A stretch of DNA of 64,000 nt from NCBI GenBank assembly GCA_035995205.1, contig DASYKS010000111.1, positions 3,128 through 67,127 on the forward strand, in the 5' to 3' direction. Below, one piece after another: positions 16,664 to 24,344 of the stretch. The position numbers and the translations under genes are program-made. Under the pieces are notes generated by a model. That model was not told the DNA's origin, made no database searches, and was given only the letters and a program-made list of their open reading frames with translations. Origin of the DNA: DASYKS01 sp035995205 (GTDB taxonomy: Bacteria; Acidobacteriota; Thermoanaerobaculia; Multivoradales; UBA5704). Within the stretch, counting starts at the first letter, position 1. Each line of letters starts with the position of its first letter.

Positions 16664-16805
16664 AGTGGCTGTCCTTGCCCTCTCCCAGGGCGTGGCTGTA
16701 GCCCGTACCGATGGGATCGACGAACACCAGGTCGGAGACGTCGAGCAGGCTGTGGGCATTGGGACGCAGCGGGAAGCGGACGACACTGCCGGCTGCTCCG
16801 GAGAA
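16664..16805 (-). pseudogene. fragment of an S10 serine carboxypeptidase-like gene
   Basis: One minus-strand frame reads GSVVRFPLRPNAHSLLDVSD then LVFVDPIGTGYSHALGEGKD, the signature around the substrate-binding region of S10-family carboxypeptidases (usual form DLVF(I/V)DPVGTGYS). It ends at a stop formed by the junction with the recombinase remnant, and no start is present. About 45 of the usual 450 or more residues remain. Confidence 0.7.
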
Positions 16806-16867
16806 TTCTTGGCCACGCTCCGCAGCTTCGTGCAGTGCACGCCGCTCGCTTCCGAGCCGGCGCCCCT

Positions 16868-17182
16868 CTACCTGCCTGGTGACTCGTTCGGCGTGCTGTT
16901 GGCGAGCTCAGGTGCCAGCCACCCCGCCAGGTCGTTCACCTGCGATGCCAACTCGCCCGGGTGCGGGCCCGTAGTCGGGCACTTCCCCTCGCCTGTGCAG
17001 ACAATATACGTACACAGACACTTGCTCCGGCAGTTGCTCGGGCTGCTGCTGGTACAGCCGGCCTGGCAGAAGTCCCGGTTGTCCTCGCAGACGCCAGCGT
17101 AGGCTGCCCTCTCGCCAAGGCCCAGCGCGACCACGGAGAGGGCGAGCAGGATGGGGGTGACGAGGCGCTTCGGAAGTCTCAT
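16868..17182 (-). CDS. small secreted Cys-rich protein
   Basis: 104 residues from the ATG at 17182, with AAGGAGG 10 bases upstream. Signal peptide VTPILLALSVVALGLGERAA ending near AYAG. The mature part begins with eight Cys within about 40 residues (CEDNRDFCQAGC, NCRSKCLC, CTGEGKC), likely disulfide-bonded, then a loose tail. A second ATG, in another frame just upstream (at the AAGGAGG), would give an unrelated Arg/Pro-rich product and is not preferred. Exported; function unknown. Confidence 0.7.
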   Translation of the reverse strand: MRLPKRLVTPILLALSVVALGLGERAAYAGVCEDNRDFCQAGCTSSSPSNCRSKCLCTYIVCTGEGKCPTTGPHPGELASQVNDLAGWLAPELANSTPNESPGR

Positions 17183-17485
17183 GGACGAACATCCTCCTTG
17201 GTTGAGATCTGATGCCATTGTAAAGCAAGAGCGAATAATAGGCATATCGCCGGAGGGACGAAGGCACATCGCGGCGGGTCGAGATGCGCCACGGTGGGGG
17301 CGGCGGGGCGGCCCGATAGCCGGCCGCCGCCGACGCGCCCGACCGTTCTGGAGCGGGGATCGTCGAGAAGGAGCCGGCCGGCGCCGGAAAACGGGCTCGT
17401 GCGAGTCGATCGCCCCGCGGCCGGGCCGCGCTTTTGTAGGGAGCGGAGCTGCCACGGAGGCAGCCCCGCCTCCCCTCTCAAGGCC
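17183..17485. other. intergenic region with recombinase N-terminal scar
   Basis: No intact gene. Plus strand 17366-17430 encodes ENGLVRVDRPAAGP, matching GNGLMRVDRPGVGL near the recombinase N-terminus (14100-14150), at the DNA level over about 60 bp. So a recombinase 5' fragment was left here. Confidence 0.5.
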
Positions 17486-18502
17486 TCAGTACGTCCAATT
17501 CACGAGACCTAAAATCGGCGCCTGGAACACGGCCAAATCTCCAGTAATGGCGAGCGGGTTCAATACGCACGACGCCCAGCCATGACAACCGTCTGCCGTT
17601 TTCCCCAGCAATCCCCTGATTCGCACTATGGGGGTTACCGTCGAAGAGCCTCCGCCGGTGAGCGCAACATGGGTGAAGTACTCGAAGTTCCTTTGAAACG
17701 AAACCGGAGATGTAGAGCCTACGCCGAAGACGTCGACGCTCAGACCAAACGCCATGTCAAGGAACGCCTCCGGCATGTTGCTTGCCCAGTAATATCCATA
17801 ATTCGCAAACGTCGGGTTCCAGATCTCAGTTCGATGGCTGTAGGAAGTGGTCGACGTGAACCCCTTCACGCTGCTGAAGTAGAAGGTCTGGAACGCAAGG
17901 GTGCGGCTCACCCTTGCCGCACCCTTGTTTGGCGCCCACAACTCACGAGCCTGACCCGTGGGGTTCTGGTTCGCGTTTTCTTGCCGGCGACGCCCTCCCA
18001 CCGGGACCCCAACGCTCTCTACTACGCTCCCCGGCTTACCTAGGGAACTCGTCGCGGCGTTGTCCTTCAGCCTGACGGTCCGGACCCCGAAAGCACCCGC
18101 TTCCAGATCCTTCAGGGAGGCTTGAAACTCACCTTCAAGTTTCGAGTACCCACGAAGCTCAATGCCGTCCCGCGTGACGCTCCGGGCCTCTCTTACCTCC
18201 TCGATCGCAGCCTCAAGAAACTCTCGCTGCTTCTGTTCCATTTGAGCCATCGCAGCCTCGATGGACTCGCCCGGCGAGAGGGTGTAGCCCGCGGTCATGG
18301 TCTCGCTTTGGTAGTACATTTCGCGCGGCTCAATCCCCATTTCGTTGATAGTTGCGCTCAGCTCCTCGGACTTAAGCGGCCGGGAGAATCGCAGCTCCAT
18401 CCCTTGATCTACGGCCGGCACCAACTGAGCTTGTGCAAGAGCTTTCGGTGTGAGTAGAGAGGCGAGGGCTGCAACCCCCAAGAAGGACATGGCCAATCGC
18501 AT
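17486..18502 (-). CDS. secreted protein of unknown function
   Basis: 338 residues. The ATG at 18502 is chosen: AAAGGAG stands nine bases upstream and a signal peptide follows (MRLAMSFLGVAALASLLTPK, cleavage near ALAQA). Residues 30-130 are helical and charged (EAAMAQMEQKQREFLEAAIE). The C-terminal 150 are rich in Gly, Ser and aromatics (TFYFSSVKGFTSTTSYSHRT), beta-type, with one disulfide candidate (CHGWASC). No enzyme motif. Likely periplasmic or released. Confidence 0.75.
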   Translation of the reverse strand: MRLAMSFLGVAALASLLTPKALAQAQLVPAVDQGMELRFSRPLKSEELSATINEMGIEPREMYYQSETMTAGYTLSPGESIEAAMAQMEQKQREFLEAAIEEVREARSVTRDGIELRGYSKLEGEFQASLKDLEAGAFGVRTVRLKDNAATSSLGKPGSVVESVGVPVGGRRRQENANQNPTGQARELWAPNKGAARVSRTLAFQTFYFSSVKGFTSTTSYSHRTEIWNPTFANYGYYWASNMPEAFLDMAFGLSVDVFGVGSTSPVSFQRNFEYFTHVALTGGGSSTVTPIVRIRGLLGKTADGCHGWASCVLNPLAITGDLAVFQAPILGLVNWTY

Positions 18503-18996
18503 GCGGTTCTCCTTTTCGTCGAGAGGTTTTTTACCGAGCGGAGCCGTTGGGCTTTGCCGCCGTGCAGCACCTTGCACGTTCCCCTCGACCTCGGGAAGGA
18601 CCCAATCCTCCATTTCGACGACCTGCGGTACCGGAGCCCGCCGCGATTCGCGCTCACTTATCTCCGATGGCTTCCCCACTCCCGCCCCGAAAGGCCTTCA
18701 AGGACGCTGCGCATCGAAGCAAAAGCCACCGCCAGAAGCAGCCCGGTCGCGCTTCGCTAACCTATGGCGGCAAGCGGTGTTTTGTGAGGTCATCACGTGG
18801 CCGTGTTGACTCACAAAACCGACCGTCCCTCACGGGACGGCGCTTGAAAAGAGGGAGCGTTTACACGCCTCTGCTCGCTTCGCTCGGGACAAACTTTCGG
18901 GCGTTACCCTGATCGCCAGGCGGTCCTAGGCAGACCCGCCGAGGATCTCCGGACCTCTCGACCGAATGTGTTTCGTGGCACGCCCGCGGGGTTCGG
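18503..18996. other. intergenic region, nothing recognised
   Basis: Contains the upstream region of the 17486-18502 gene. No plausible gene or clear element; TTTTGTGAG (18780) and CTCACAAAA (18819) form a 9-bp inverted repeat with a loop of about 30 bases. Confidence 0.4.
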
Positions 18997-19683
18997 TCAG
19001 CCGCCGGTTCCCGACGTCGACCGCCCATCCGGCCGTGCTCCCCCACGAACCATGAGCTTCCCTTTCAATCGCCAGCCATCATCGAACCGTTCGAAACGGA
19101 ACGACTTGGTTTGCGCTCCTGGAAGTTGATAAAGGGGATCGCATTGCTGGCCCTTTTTCGCGAAGGCCGCCTCTGTGTCGGCGAGCGCTTGAAAGATGGG
19201 AGTTGGTTCAAAGCGGATACTGGCTTCGGCGATCGCTGAGGTGCCGTCCTCCTTGATCCCGGTAACCTCCCCTAGCGTCGCCTTCCCCATCACGAGATCG
19301 ATTGCCTCCCCGACGGGCTGCGCACCACGCCGCCCCTGGCTCTTTGCAAATGTGGGATCAAGGACCCAGAAGGCGTAATCGCTCCTTCCGGAATGGGGGG
19401 GGCTGGGAGGGGAACTAGCCATGGTTCCCTTGATTGTCTTCATGGTCGCCAGGCGTTCGGCAAAGGCCACCTTTTTGAGGGACTCGCAGTCGTCCGGCGA
19501 TGGGCCGTCGAAATGGTCGAAGCGCCACCAGTAGAGCGCACCATCCCAAACCGCATCGCTCAACAAGTCGGCTGAACCTGCCTTGAGTAGTTCAAGAGCC
19601 TTGGCCCGGCTCAACTCCTTGGACGCACACCCGCTGATTCCAACCAGAAGGAGGCCGAGGACAAAAGGTCGGAGAATACGCAT
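18997..19683 (-). CDS. lipoprotein of unknown function
   Basis: 228 residues with GAAGGAGATCAT before the ATG. Lipoprotein signal FVLGLLLVGISGC (lipobox ISGC). The mature protein is mixed alpha/beta, with YWWRFDHFDGPSPDDCESL in the first third and FRFERFDDGWRLKGKLMV near the end. No family recognised. Stands alone between a secreted protein gene and the dprA pair. Confidence 0.75.
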   Translation of the reverse strand: MRILRPFVLGLLLVGISGCASKELSRAKALELLKAGSADLLSDAVWDGALYWWRFDHFDGPSPDDCESLKKVAFAERLATMKTIKGTMASSPPSPPHSGRSDYAFWVLDPTFAKSQGRRGAQPVGEAIDLVMGKATLGEVTGIKEDGTSAIAEASIRFEPTPIFQALADTEAAFAKKGQQCDPLYQLPGAQTKSFRFERFDDGWRLKGKLMVRGGARPDGRSTSGTGG

Positions 19684-19760
19684 ATGATCTCCTTCATAGC
19701 AGGGATCAGGCGACCGAACCTAATTATTGGAACATCTGAGCTTGTTTCAGCTAGCGCTAG

Positions 19761-20417
19761 CTAGCTAGGTTCCTTCCAGGTCTTCCCATCGGCCGCAGTG
19801 TGAACCGAGCCATAGAAGGGGTCAACGATCTCGCCGAACGCATCCGGGAAGGCCGATCGCACCAGAGCGAAGCCCCGGACTTTCGCCGCCGGAAAGGCCT
19901 CTTGCAGAATCGATACGCCCGCCAGCAGCGTTGCCCCTCGCGTAATGATGTCGTCCACGACGACGATCTCTGAAGGCTCCGAGAACCGAAGCCGCTGCTT
20001 TACCCGCAGCGACCTGTAGTGCTCTTCGGGCGTCGCCCGCTCCGCCGCCTGAGACGTCGCCGACTTCCTTACGGCCTTCACCCGCACCAGAAGCGGCTCC
20101 ATTCGCTCGCCAAATCCTTGCGCCAGCAGCTCCTCACATATCCTGTTCGGCACCCACAGATAGTCCTTGGTGCCCGGGCGGAACGGTGCGCTCTTCGGTG
20201 CCGGCACCAGCAAGGCGTCCAGCGAGAGGAGGTCTCGCAGCTCCGGGGTGAGTTGTTCCCGGAGTCGCGCGATCGCGTGCGGGATCACGCGAATGGACTC
20301 GCCGACGTACAAGTCCGCCTTGATGGCCGCCACCACCACCTTGGCCGCAGCGGCCCGCTCCGAGGTTCCCTCCGGGGCGTAGCAGAGAAACGAACCGTAC
20401 GAGATCCTAGAAAGCAA
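19761..20417 (-). CDS. ComF-like phosphoribosyltransferase
   Basis: 218 residues. The PRPP-binding loop of type I phosphoribosyltransferases is clear: EIVVVDDIITRGATLL at about residue 152. Residues 60-75 (LSLDALLVPAPKSAP) correspond to the first conserved strand region. No zinc-ribbon is present, unlike full-length ComF. The TTG start overlaps the end of dprA by 11 bp, so both are co-translated. ComF/DprA are the classic pair for uptake and protection of single-stranded DNA; on a plasmid they may handle incoming transfer strands or use nucleotides as signals, which is inference. Confidence 0.8.
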   Translation of the reverse strand: MLSRISYGSFLCYAPEGTSERAAAAKVVVAAIKADLYVGESIRVIPHAIARLREQLTPELRDLLSLDALLVPAPKSAPFRPGTKDYLWVPNRICEELLAQGFGERMEPLLVRVKAVRKSATSQAAERATPEEHYRSLRVKQRLRFSEPSEIVVVDDIITRGATLLAGVSILQEAFPAAKVRGFALVRSAFPDAFGEIVDPFYGSVHTAADGKTWKEPS

Positions 20418-21099
20418 AGACGGCTTGATCGGACGTCGCTCCGATCAGCAGTACCTCCAGCAGCTCCTCGGTCGCCGAGAGAATGCTCGCCCCATAGGCC
20501 AGCATCTCCCCCGGCCACTTGAGCGCGGTCTTTTCCGCCACGGACCGCAGGAGGAAGAGCGGGCGGCCGAGACGGATGGCCTCCCAGCCCTGCGAGAGCG
20601 AGCCGCTTGAGTCACTCGCCTCGACGATGACGGTCGCATCCACCAGCAGCGCCATCAGCCGATTCCGGCGGGGGAAGTTCTGCCTCAGTACCGGCTCGCC
20701 GAGGTCGAACTGCGACACCGCCAGATGCCCGAACATGATCTGCTGTTGAAGCTCCGCGTTCTGCTTCGGGTAGGTCTCATTGAGGGGAGTGCCGAGGACG
20801 GCGATCGTTCGGCCGCCGGACGCTATGGCGCTCTTGTGCGCCGAGGTGTCGATCCCTTCCGCCAGGCCGCTCACGATGACGACCCCTTGGGCCGAGAGCT
20901 CGCCGGCGAGCCTTGCCGCTCTTCGGGCCCCCTCGCTCGAGGCCTTGCGCGCTCCGACGACAGCTACGCGGGCGCCTGTGCTGGCGAGGCTCAGGTCCCC
21001 GATCGCCCAAAGGCGCGTGGGCGCGTGTTTCTTCTCAACCTCATTAAGAGGCCGACCCAGGAGCTTCTCGACCGTATATCCCTGAGCGACTCCCGCCAT
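20407..21099 (-). CDS. dprA: DprA/Smf-like DNA-processing protein
   Basis: 230 residues covering the Rossmann-like DprA core: VAVVGARKASSEGARRA, GVVIVSGLAEGIDTSAH, GRTIAVLGTPLN, NFPRRNRLMALLVDATVIVE and LSQGWEAIRLGRPLFLL. The SAM-like N-terminal and winged-helix C-terminal domains of chromosomal DprA are missing, as in many plasmid-borne short forms. Known DprA loads RecA on single-stranded DNA; here it could protect transferred DNA. Operon with the phosphoribosyltransferase gene. Start ATG at 21099 follows AGGGATATACGG only loosely. Confidence 0.85.
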   Translation of the reverse strand: MAGVAQGYTVEKLLGRPLNEVEKKHAPTRLWAIGDLSLASTGARVAVVGARKASSEGARRAARLAGELSAQGVVIVSGLAEGIDTSAHKSAIASGGRTIAVLGTPLNETYPKQNAELQQQIMFGHLAVSQFDLGEPVLRQNFPRRNRLMALLVDATVIVEASDSSGSLSQGWEAIRLGRPLFLLRSVAEKTALKWPGEMLAYGASILSATEELLEVLLIGATSDQAVFAF

Positions 21100-21409
21100 G
21101 ATTGCGGTCTCCCATCAGTCCGTGTCGGTCGATTCCTCGAACCTTTGTCCACCTTCGCCTGCCGAGGCATTTCCTCGATTGATTGTACCTCGCGCGCGGT
21201 CCGAGTGCCTCCGTCCCTCCCCAGGGCGGAGGTCTCGAAACCGCTCCGGCGATCGCCGCGAACGCGCCGACGCCGCACCATCCTCCCGCTCGACGAAATC
21301 AAGCACGTCCGTTTTGAGCGGCGCACCTCCGCTCCCACAACCGCGACGGAGGTGGACCCCGCCGGACCCGCCGTCGACGTCGGCCGAGCTGGCCCGGCGG
21401 AGAAGCGTC
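21100..21409. other. intergenic region between repA and dprA
   Basis: A short GTG-started frame (21306 to 21115) exists but has a low-complexity Arg/Ser-rich product. No gene is supported. Likely holds the dprA promoter. Confidence 0.4.
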
Positions 21410-22351
21410 CTAGCCTGATCGAGCGACGACCAACTCAGGGCCGTCGATCGACGCGATCCTAAACGGCGCGATCTGCAGCTCGTGCTTGCGATTAAATTCC
21501 GCAGGGAAACCAGGTAGTACGACTTTAATTTGACGGAGCACTCCGGCCAGGTCGCTCTTTAGCTTCCGGTCCACCGCTTCCGTCGTGCCTAGCTGCTCGC
21601 GGAGCCTCGACAGAGGGATCGGTCGGCCGATCGACCGCGCGCAATGGCACCGATAAAGAACCCACGCCGTAAAGTCCCACGCCATCGGCGCTGCCCGAAA
21701 GATTCGCATCAGTGCCAGCGGCATAGGCACCGGATGATCCCGCAGCATCTCCAGATACTCCGGGCTCAACTCGAATCCCCAGCGGGAATACGCCTGGGGA
21801 ATCGCCACCGGTAACGGCCGGCCTTCAACCTCAAGCACCCGCCGCGCAAACTTCATATCGTTCGGCGTGAAAACGCGCGACAGAATCCGGACATTGACCC
21901 GAGCCTCCTGATTCGCACCCAGCACCCGAACGGCAATCGACAAGCCCGTTATTCGCGCAATCCTCTCCATGAAGATTCTGTACTGCTGCCCGCTCGGCTC
22001 GACCTCGAAGGCCCTGAAGAAGCCCGTCAAGCTATCGAAAGAGACGTGCCCGTCCCGAGCCCCTAAGGTGCTTAGGTAGGCCAGCAAAGCGCGATCCGCC
22101 CCGAACGGGATATCAACGCCCGGTGTCGTGCTCGTATAGACGATCTCTAGCGTTGTGCTCGCCGAAATGGGTGCTCGCCGTACGACAAACCTCTCCTTGC
22201 TACGCTTCCAAGGGAGGTTTGCGAGGAGCAGCTCGCGGGGAACGATGAGACGCTCCCGCAACGCGTCGACTCCCTCTTCGCGGAGATCCCAGAGGTCTTT
22301 AAATCGTGCGAGTTGGGCCGCCATTCGCGACGAAACTACCATCTTGCTCAC
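21410..22351 (-). CDS. repA: plasmid replication initiator, RepA family
   Basis: 313 residues. Matches the 'plasmid encoded RepA' family (IncW/pSa-type): IPFGADRALLAYLSTLGARD, SLTGFFRAFEVEPSGQQYRI, then FELSPEYLEMLRDHPVPMPL, AWDFTAWVLYRCH and PLSRLREQLG, ending with LQIAPF. These correspond to the family's conserved PFG.(R)..L and winged-helix parts. The product should bind iterons at the origin. The GTG start (22351) overlaps the previous gene's TGA as GTGA, so repA is translationally coupled to the surface-protein gene upstream. The iteron array is 24 kb away. Confidence 0.85.
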   Translation of the reverse strand: MSKMVVSSRMAAQLARFKDLWDLREEGVDALRERLIVPRELLLANLPWKRSKERFVVRRAPISASTTLEIVYTSTTPGVDIPFGADRALLAYLSTLGARDGHVSFDSLTGFFRAFEVEPSGQQYRIFMERIARITGLSIAVRVLGANQEARVNVRILSRVFTPNDMKFARRVLEVEGRPLPVAIPQAYSRWGFELSPEYLEMLRDHPVPMPLALMRIFRAAPMAWDFTAWVLYRCHCARSIGRPIPLSRLREQLGTTEAVDRKLKSDLAGVLRQIKVVLPGFPAEFNRKHELQIAPFRIASIDGPELVVARSG

Positions 22352-23826
22352 GGAATCGCCAAGCTCACCGTTGCCGAAGGGACACTCTCCGAGACTCCGC
22401 TAACGGCCGTCAAATACACCCACAGGCTCTCGCCGGCAGTGGGGGCCGGATCGACGACGAAGGGGTTCGCCAAGCTGGCCAGCGTTACGAGGTGCCCGAA
22501 CACACCCTCCGCCCGGCTGAGATAGACGTTGTACGCCACCAGCCCCGTCGCCGGCGGCGCCGCCGACAGGCGCCACGAGGGAGCATTGCCCGTCCGCGCG
22601 AGGTCGTCTCCCGGCGGAGCGAGCCCCTGGTAGGCCGACGTTACAAAGATCGGCGCGGCCGGCCGCCTGGAGATGTCGAACGCCTGGGTGACGATGGTTC
22701 CGTCGTGCGCCAGCGTCGAGCTTCCCGCCGACCCGCTGGCCTCCACTCGCGGCACGAAAAAGCCAACGCCGAATGAATGCGAGGTGACCGGCCGAGCAGC
22801 TGTCTGTTCGAAGGTCCCGTTCCCGTCCCAGTCGTAGCGCCAGGTCGTCGCGATACCCGACCCGTGATGCCGAAACGACAAAGGAACCCCCGCCGGATAG
22901 ACGCACAGTCCTGCGCAGGCGTCCGCCACAAACTGCGTCAGGTTCGGCCGCGTTGGCGCCGTGTATCCCGTAGCGTCGACCACCAGATGCACCGAGGTGC
23001 CCTTTCCCAGACCCGTCACGTAGGCCGTGAGATCCTGCGATGGCGACAACGGAAGCACCGCGAACGCCGAGCGCGTCACGCCCGCGCGAAAGCTCAGCTG
23101 CGCCGTTCCCAGGGCTGGCCCCGGCGTCAGCTCGAACACTCCGCCCGACCCCGGCGCTACCGCCGTCAGGTTGGCCGCGATCGCCGTCGCCGTTGTCGGG
23201 ATGCCGCACAGGCCGGCCACCACGAGCCGGCGGCTCGCGCTCGCCGGCATAAAAGGAGGCCCCGTTCGAGAATCGAAGAGCCGGCACGGCGCGATCGTGA
23301 AAAACGAGTTCTTCTCGTTGGCCACCGCGGCGATCGCCACGCTGGCCGTCGCCGACCCGTCGCGGTTCGTGACCACGACGGCCGCGCTATAACTGCCCGG
23401 CGCGGTCGCTTTCCACCAGACTGGATTTCCCTGGAGCGTCGCGACAATCGCCGAGCCGCTCCTGATCGTCCAGGCGTACGAGAGAGCCGGTCGCCCGGTC
23501 GCTCGGGCGGACAGCAGGACGAGCTGCGCGACTTGCACCGGAACCGGACTCGCCTCCGTCGAGCTGATCGCCGGCCGCGGATCGAGCACGGTCACCGTCT
23601 TCGTCCGCGAGCTGCAACCACCCGCGTTACAGACGGTGAGGGTCACCGTCTTGACGCCGGGGGTCGCAAACACCACCTGCGGATTTCGAAGATTTGACGT
23701 GCCGTCGGAACTCGGCGCCCCCACCTGAGCGCCGCCGCCGGCAACGCTTCCGAGCCACAGTAGAACGGCAAAAAGAGGGTGGGACCTCCGCAGGCCCCAC
23801 CCTGGAAAAGAGGCGAACGGTTTCAC
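22348..23826 (-). CDS. secreted PKD/Ig-like domain protein
   Basis: 492 residues. Signal peptide (SHPLFAVLLWLGSVAGGGAQ). Residues 40-80 (FATPGVKTVTLTVCNAGGCS) and 110-150 (ALSYAWTIRSGS ... GSYSAAVVV) are PKD-type beta domains. The middle (FFTIAPCRLFDSRTGPPF ... GLCGIPTTATAIAANLTAVA) is a well-known acidobacterial and actinobacterial surface-protein domain of unknown function. A final fibronectin-like segment is present (TGLVAYNVYLSR ... LANPFVVDPAP). Probably a cell-surface adhesin. Its start overlaps the 23823 gene end, and its stop overlaps the repA start. Confidence 0.8.
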   Translation of the reverse strand: MKPFASFPGWGLRRSHPLFAVLLWLGSVAGGGAQVGAPSSDGTSNLRNPQVVFATPGVKTVTLTVCNAGGCSSRTKTVTVLDPRPAISSTEASPVPVQVAQLVLLSARATGRPALSYAWTIRSGSAIVATLQGNPVWWKATAPGSYSAAVVVTNRDGSATASVAIAAVANEKNSFFTIAPCRLFDSRTGPPFMPASASRRLVVAGLCGIPTTATAIAANLTAVAPGSGGVFELTPGPALGTAQLSFRAGVTRSAFAVLPLSPSQDLTAYVTGLGKGTSVHLVVDATGYTAPTRPNLTQFVADACAGLCVYPAGVPLSFRHHGSGIATTWRYDWDGNGTFEQTAARPVTSHSFGVGFFVPRVEASGSAGSSTLAHDGTIVTQAFDISRRPAAPIFVTSAYQGLAPPGDDLARTGNAPSWRLSAAPPATGLVAYNVYLSRAEGVFGHLVTLASLANPFVVDPAPTAGESLWVYLTAVSGVSESVPSATVSLAIP

Positions 23827-24344
23827 CGCTCGTCTCCGGAGGTGCTGTTCGGTCGCGCCGCATGAAACGCCAGGTATACGAGAAGGTCGGCGCCGTTGAT
23901 CCGGTATAGCTCGCTCAGCTCGCAGGCAAGGGATCTCCGGATCACGACCAAGCGCGCGAGGTGCGCCAAGACTTTGTGGAACGCAAAGAGCGGCTCTTCG
24001 CGCAGCCAGCTGTCGCCGCGGATCTCCCCCGCCTCCCTCACGCGTTGCTCCCCCACCGCAAACAGCAGCTCGAGCACCCGCGAGGGCGCCCCCGCCTCCC
24101 CCGCGACAAAGCCGCTCAGAAACACGCCCAGCCGTGCCGCCGCCTCTCCCGCTTCGATCAGGGGGCTCCGCCCTGCCGCCGCCTCCGGCGCCGGCACAAG
24201 GCTCCAGGCAAGGGCATGCAAAGCCTGTCGAAGGGCCTCCGGGCTTCCCTCCGCTTCTCGGCCGACAACCCCGAGATCGGCGAGGCGCTCCAGCTCTGTA
24301 TGGGCCGCGCGCTCCAGTTCCATTAATGCGTCGGGCGCATTCAT
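23823..24344 (-). CDS. helical protein of unknown function
   Basis: 173 residues, almost all helix and Ala/Leu/Glu-rich (MNAPDALMELERAAHTELER ... LFAFHKVLAHLARLVVIRRS). No signal peptide. ATGA overlaps both ends with its neighbours. The position between two surface-protein genes suggests an assembly, chaperone or stoichiometry factor, but no family was recognised. Confidence 0.65.
   Translation of the reverse strand: MNAPDALMELERAAHTELERLADLGVVGREAEGSPEALRQALHALAWSLVPAPEAAAGRSPLIEAGEAAARLGVFLSGFVAGEAGAPSRVLELLFAVGEQRVREAGEIRGDSWLREEPLFAFHKVLAHLARLVVIRRSLACELSELYRINGADLLVYLAFHAARPNSTSGDER

Noticed and set aside
16700..16750. DPIG in the minus frame as another MDPNG peptide
   Set aside because: The surrounding residues show it is the DLVFVDPIGTGYS signature of an S10 peptidase fragment.
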